Shown one piece after another: positions 6,052 to 9,109 of a DNA stretch of 9,109 nucleotides. The position numbers were made by a program, and so were the translations under genes. The stretch's first letter is position 1. Each line of letters begins with the position of its first letter. The notes beneath the pieces were generated by a model. The model saw nothing but the letters and a program-made list of their open reading frames with translations, had not been told where the DNA came from and made no database searches. The stretch comes from Gammaproteobacteria bacterium (lineage in GTDB: Bacteria; Pseudomonadota; Gammaproteobacteria; Pseudomonadales; Azotimanducaceae), in assembly GCA_030432795.1 (NCBI GenBank), contig JAUILW010000105.1:1-9109 (forward strand). Reading direction: 5' to 3'.

Positions 6052-6143
6052 AGCGCGCCGCTCATCACCGCGATGACGAGATTGATGACCAGGCTGAACA
6101 TGAGAAGGCCAATGAGCGTGTTGCGGGTCTTGGCATGCATCAT
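6048..6143 (-). CDS. putative 31-residue single-pass membrane peptide
   Basis: This frame, starting ATG-ATG at 6143, encodes MMHAKTRNTL followed by about 16 hydrophobic residues (IGLLMFSLVINLVIAVM) and ending SGAL. This is a short basic N-terminus followed by one membrane span, with the N-terminus predicted inside by the positive-inside rule. GGAG (plus 6153-6156) lies 9 nt upstream of the first ATG. The TAG overlaps the cysK TAA by convergence (CTAA, 6048-6051). I do not recognise a family. In favour: it fills an otherwise empty spacer, has a coherent start and a clean hydrophobic segment. Against: it is short, and such segments arise by chance. The frame is open upstream to a TTG at 6236 but that extension looks non-coding. 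Confidence 0.45.
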   Translation of the reverse strand: MMHAKTRNTLIGLLMFSLVINLVIAVMSGAL

Positions 6144-6199
6144 GGCTTGCCGCTCCGTGATCCGAGTGGCGCTACCATGCCTCAACGCGCGGCTACGAT

Positions 6200-6217
6200 G
6201 TGTCGCGAGGACGACAC
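6200..6217. promoter_or_regulatory. GTGTCG-n6-CGACAC inverted repeat upstream of the amidase
   Basis: A perfect 6-bp inverted repeat with a 6-nt centre lies in the 103-bp spacer between the small membrane ORF and the amidase gene, 30 to 47 nt before its ATG. It could be an operator or an RNA hairpin in the amidase leader. It is not a good terminator because the stem is short and the nearest T-run (6229-6233) is 11 nt away. No convincing promoter boxes were found in this spacer. Confidence 0.2.
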
Positions 6218-6246
6218 TGGGCACAACATTTTTCAAGGGTTAGCCA

Positions 6247-7665
6247 ATGATCGACGTTTTTGCTACCGCAACCGAACATCTACAACGCCTGCAGGCAGGT
6301 GACTACACCGCCACAGAGCTGCTCGAGGCGCATATCGCGCAGATAGACGCGCACGACGACGAGCTGAACGTGGTGGTATGGACCGACCTGGAGCGCGCGC
6401 GCGAAGAAGCCGCGTCCGGCAGTCACACTGGTCCACTTGCGGGCCTGTCCATGACGGTCAAGGAAGCCTACAACGTACAGGGTTCACCCACGACCTGGGG
6501 CATTCCGGAGTTTGCCGGTAACGTCACGCAGGAAGATGCACTTGCGGTGCAGCGCATCCGCGCCGCCGGCGGCATCGTTTTCGGCAAGACCAACGTTCCG
6601 AAAGACCTGGCGGATCTGCAGAGCTACAACGACATCTATGGCCAGACCAACAACCCCTGGGATCTGAGCCGGGTACCAGGCGGCTCCTCCGGCGGCTCAG
6701 GCGCCGCACTGGCAGCCGGCTACACGGCGCTCGAGATGGGCTCCGACATTGGCGGCTCTATCCGCACGCCGGCGCATTTCAACGGCGTGTTCGGCCACAA
6801 ACCCACCTGGGCGCTGGTGCCCTCGCGCGGCCACGCCCTGCCCGGCGCTCTGGCGGAGCCGGATATCGCCGTCATCGGCCCGCTGGCCCGATCTGCGCAC
6901 GATCTCGAGCTGTTGCTGGATGTTGTGGCTGGCGCTGATGCCTTCGAGCCGGGGCTACGCTACGAGCTGCCGGGCTTGCGCAGCCTGAACGGCCTGCGCG
7001 TTGCGGTCTGGGCAAACGACGACGCAGCACCGGTGTCACGGGAAGTGGAGGCGCGGGTTCGGCTGGTCGCCGATGCCCTGGCTGACGCGGGTGCTTCAGT
7101 ACACCATGACGTCCGCCCGGCGTTCACGTCCGAAGAATCCCACGACATCTATCAGTCGCTGCTTTGGTCGTTCATGGCCGTGGGCACGCCGGAGGAGGAG
7201 TTTCGCGACCTGCAGGCGAAAGCTGCGAACCTGGCGCCCGATGCCGACGACCCGCAGTCGAAGTTGTTGCGAAACAGCACCATGGCGCATCGTGACTGGA
7301 TCAGGCTGCACAGCGCCCGCGACCGTCTGCGCTGGGCGTGGCATGAGTTCTTCCAGAGCTACGACATCGTGCTGGCGCCGCAAACGGCAACCTCAGCGTT
7401 CGCCCACGATCATCGCCCCATGCAGGAACGCACGCTGACGGTAGACGGCGTCGAGCAGCCCTATTTCCAGCAGATCTTCTGGGCCGGACTGGTCGGCGTT
7501 GCCCGCCTGCCGTCCACCGTCATTCCGACGGGGCCCGACAGCAGCGGCTTACCCATCGGCGTGCAGATCGTCGGCAACGCGTATAGCGACCGCCTCACCA
7601 TTCAGGTCGCACAGCAGCTCGAGCAGCAAGGCTTCCGGTTTACGCCTCCGCCAAGAATGCGCTGA
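6247..7665 (+). CDS. amidase signature family hydrolase
   Basis: This 472-residue protein has the Ser-cisSer-Lys triad of the amidase signature family. K72 lies in MTVKEAYNVQG, cis-S147 in VPGGSSGGSG and nucleophile S171 in GSDIGGSIRTPAHFNGVFGHKPT (166-188). The spacings K to S of 75 and S to S of 24 equal those recalled for mammalian FAAH. YGQTNNPWD (131-139) and IGPLARSAHDL are also typical, and PIGVQIVGNAYSD near the C-terminus is the usual final motif. The family hydrolyses amide bonds, releasing ammonia or an amine; members act on fatty amides, aryl amides, oligomers and Glu-tRNA. There is no gatB or gatC here, so a free-standing catabolic amidase is more likely than GatA. No signal peptide is seen, so it should be cytoplasmic. 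AAGGG (6235-6239) lies 7 nt before ATG 6247. The downstream small gene follows after 63 nt. Confidence 0.92.
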   Translation: MIDVFATATEHLQRLQAGDYTATELLEAHIAQIDAHDDELNVVVWTDLERAREEAASGSHTGPLAGLSMTVKEAYNVQGSPTTWGIPEFAGNVTQEDALAVQRIRAAGGIVFGKTNVPKDLADLQSYNDIYGQTNNPWDLSRVPGGSSGGSGAALAAGYTALEMGSDIGGSIRTPAHFNGVFGHKPTWALVPSRGHALPGALAEPDIAVIGPLARSAHDLELLLDVVAGADAFEPGLRYELPGLRSLNGLRVAVWANDDAAPVSREVEARVRLVADALADAGASVHHDVRPAFTSEESHDIYQSLLWSFMAVGTPEEEFRDLQAKAANLAPDADDPQSKLLRNSTMAHRDWIRLHSARDRLRWAWHEFFQSYDIVLAPQTATSAFAHDHRPMQERTLTVDGVEQPYFQQIFWAGLVGVARLPSTVIPTGPDSSGLPIGVQIVGNAYSDRLTIQVAQQLEQQGFRFTPPPRMR

Positions 7666-7728
7666 GGCCTACAACGCGTGCAGCTTCGGCCTCTGGGCGA
7701 CCCGGAGGCGGTGAAAGACGATGGGGGC

Positions 7729-8151
7729 ATGACGACGCTTCTCATCGCCGCCCTTTTCTGGATGCCCACTACCGCCGCCATCTACCGGTGCCAGATCCCA
7801 GGTGAGCCGGTGACGTTCGCCGACCGGCCATGTCGAAACGGCGTGGTGGTGGAGCTGCAACCAACCACCACCGTCAGCATCACCCCGCTTACAGACGCAC
7901 AGCGCCAGCAGTTGGACGATGCCGCGCGCGCCAACCGCGAGCGCGCCGAACAACGCCAGAAACAGCTCGCGCGCACACGTGCCCGCCTGGAAGAAGACGT
8001 ACGCAGGGCAGCGCGCGCCTGTCAGGACGCCCGGCAGGGTCTGGAAGCACTGAAGCTGCGTAAGCGCAAAGGCTACTCCCTGGCCGACAGCGTACGGCTG
8101 GCCGGGCGCGCTGACGAACTGCGTGAAACCATTCGCGACAACTGCTCATGA
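7729..8151 (+). CDS. small secreted DUF4124-like protein with coiled-coil
   Basis: This 140-residue protein begins with a signal-like segment (LLIAALFWMPTTAA, 4-17). Then comes IYRCQIPGEPVTFADRPC (18-35), which fits the DUF4124 pattern of a short beta-hairpin ending in F-x-D-R-P. Residues 56-100 are rich in Gln, Arg, Glu and Ala with heptad-like spacing, suggesting a helical or coiled-coil region. Cysteines at 21, 35, 98 and 139 could form disulfides in the periplasm. Function is unknown in the family; periplasmic or envelope location is inferred. The start is uncertain. ATG 7729 gives the best signal peptide but has only a close GGGGG; an in-frame GTG at 7711 sits 2 nt after GGAGG (7704-7708); and the frame is open to a GTG at 7678. 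It may share a transcript with the amidase and the LLM oxidoreductase. Confidence 0.72.
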   Translation: MTTLLIAALFWMPTTAAIYRCQIPGEPVTFADRPCRNGVVVELQPTTTVSITPLTDAQRQQLDDAARANRERAEQRQKQLARTRARLEEDVRRAARACQDARQGLEALKLRKRKGYSLADSVRLAGRADELRETIRDNCS

Positions 8152-8187
8152 CATACACTGGGCAGGTTGACTCATCAGGACACGCAC

Positions 8188-9054
8188 ATGCAGATCGGAT
8201 TGTTCGCTACCTTCATGTCACCAAGATCCACGCCGGCAGCGATCGCCGAGTGCGCGCGCAAGGCAGAGGCCGCGGGCGTCGAGTCTTTGTGGATGGGCGA
8301 GCACGTGGTGCTGTTCGACGAAACGGAGTTTCCCTACCCAGGCTCACGTGACGGTAAGTTGCCTGTGCCCGATGGCGGCGGTCTGTTGGACGTGGTGGCT
8401 ACCTTCGGGTTTCTCGCGGGCATCACCGAACGCCTGCGCTTCGGAACGGGTATCGCGCTGATCTCACAACGCAACCCAATCTACACCGCCAATGAGTTCG
8501 CAACCCTCGATTGGCTGACCGGCGGCCGCATGGACTTCGGCGTAGGTGTCGGCTGGTGCAAGGAAGAGGTGCTGGCATCCGGCTACGGCTGGCAGGATCG
8601 AGGTCGCCGCTCCGATGAGTTTCTCGAGCTCGTTACAAAGCTGTGGACCGAGCCGGTCGTCACCCACCACGGCGAGTTCTTTCACGTGGATGCCGCCCGC
8701 ATGGATCCGAAGCCTGTGCAGGCACCGCACGTTCCCATCATCGTCGGCGGCCATAGCCGCGCAGGTATGCGCCGCGCCGCGCGCTTCGGCGCGGGATGGT
8801 ACGGCTTCGGCATCAATCCGGAGCAGACCCGCAGCGCGGTCGCGGATCTGGACGCAGCGCTGGCTGCGGCTGGTCGCGAGCGCGGCGAAAATTTTCAGCT
8901 CGTGATCACGCCGCCAACGCTGCGGGACGACGATATCCTGACCTACCGGGACCTCGGCGTGGACCGGCTGGTGCTGCACCTGGGCTCGCAGAAGCCGGAA
9001 GCCATCGACCGGCGCCTGGAAGAGGTCGCCGAGCACATCGCGTTACTGAGTTGA
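8188..9054 (+). CDS. LLM-class flavin/F420-dependent oxidoreductase
   Basis: This 288-residue protein is a complete single-domain luciferase-like TIM barrel, resembling the TIGR03619 group of F420-linked LLM enzymes. Features are MQIGLFATFM (strand 1), ARKAEAAGVESLWMGEH (23-39), LRFGTGIALISQRNP (83-97), LDWLTGGRMDFGVGVGWCKEE (107-127), the basic RGRRSDEF (138-145) typical of phosphate/cofactor binding, VPIIVGGHS (182-190) and FGAGWYGFG (200-208). These enzymes move hydride between F420 or FMN and organic substrates; the cofactor and substrate cannot be told from sequence alone. ATG 8188 was chosen because AGGA (8177-8180) lies 7 nt upstream; a TTG seven codons earlier is less likely. It lies 36 nt after the DUF4124-like gene, on the same strand, and may be transcribed with it. 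Confidence 0.9.
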   Translation: MQIGLFATFMSPRSTPAAIAECARKAEAAGVESLWMGEHVVLFDETEFPYPGSRDGKLPVPDGGGLLDVVATFGFLAGITERLRFGTGIALISQRNPIYTANEFATLDWLTGGRMDFGVGVGWCKEEVLASGYGWQDRGRRSDEFLELVTKLWTEPVVTHHGEFFHVDAARMDPKPVQAPHVPIIVGGHSRAGMRRAARFGAGWYGFGINPEQTRSAVADLDAALAAAGRERGENFQLVITPPTLRDDDILTYRDLGVDRLVLHLGSQKPEAIDRRLEEVAEHIALLS

Positions 9055-9109
9055 CGTCTCCCGCTCAAGAACCCTTCGCGCACGGCTGAGCAGCCAACCG
9101 CCGGGCAAC

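Noticed and set aside
6144..6236. N-terminal extension of the small membrane ORF to a TTG at 6236
   Set aside because: There is no ribosome site and no recognisable pattern; the ATG at 6143 has GGAG 9 nt upstream.
6247..7665. Amidase as GatA of the Glu-tRNA amidotransferase
   Set aside because: Free-standing, no GatB/GatC neighbours, and the sequence around the nucleophile looks like a general amidase; the family alone would not exclude it.
8464..9036. A 190-codon minus-strand frame opposite the LLM oxidoreductase
   Set aside because: The plus frame is a full family match; the minus translation shows no domain pattern and no start signal.
9055..9109. Possible end of a convergent minus-strand gene at the right edge
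   Set aside because: Minus frames remain open for 14 to about 20 codons (for example to a stop at 9065-9067), but this is too short to separate coding from chance and matches no family I know.
1..9109. Mobile elements, CRISPR, tRNA/rRNA, toxin-antitoxin or phage-defence genes
   Set aside because: I looked on both strands and found no transposase, integrase, repeat array, cloverleaf or defence motif; the window looks like ordinary core or near-core chromosome.

Overview
The window is about 9.1 kb of GC-rich, densely packed bacterial chromosome. It looks proteobacterial, most likely gammaproteobacterial. The basis is a WaaP-type LPS core heptose kinase, an LpxR-type outer-membrane lipid A deacylase, Shine-Dalgarno-led starts and short intergenic gaps. 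This lineage call is an inference from gene content and recalled family resemblance; no search was run. I see no tRNA, rRNA, CRISPR array, insertion sequence, integrase or phage gene, and no gene-free stretch over 300 bases.

Layout. Positions 1-113 (+) are the tail of a probable MaoC-like hotdog-fold dehydratase. Its end overlaps that of a minus-strand pair: an NTF2/SnoaL-like protein (967-1473) followed 3 nt later by waaP (106-963). A 61-bp divergent spacer with overlapping promoter-like elements separates this pair from lpxR (1535-2509, +). lpxR converges on a second minus-strand pair, a class I methyltransferase (3531-4088) followed by an Fe(II)/2-oxoglutarate dioxygenase of the isopenicillin N synthase type (2519-3499). 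Divergent from that pair is a plus-strand pair, an HSL-family esterase (4166-5086) and cysteine synthase cysK (5098-6051). A 31-codon membrane-peptide frame (6048-6143, minus) may overlap the cysK stop. The right part is all plus strand: an amidase-signature hydrolase (6247-7665), a small secreted DUF4124-like protein (7729-8151) and an LLM-class flavin/F420-dependent oxidoreductase (8188-9054).

Function. The left third is about the cell envelope: WaaP phosphorylates the inner-core heptose, while LpxR removes acyl chains from lipid A at the outer membrane. The remainder is small-molecule and degradative metabolism (oxygenase, methyltransferase, esterase, amidase, LLM oxidoreductase) plus cysteine synthesis. 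The genes are typical of a metabolically versatile free-living bacterium and do not form one obvious pathway. I found no convincing new multi-gene system. The points most worth a second look are the tiny membrane ORF, two promoter-like elements placed so that the mRNA would start at the ATG (lpxR and the methyltransferase gene), a 13-bp dyad in one of those promoters, and the uncharacterised oxygenase/methyltransferase pair.
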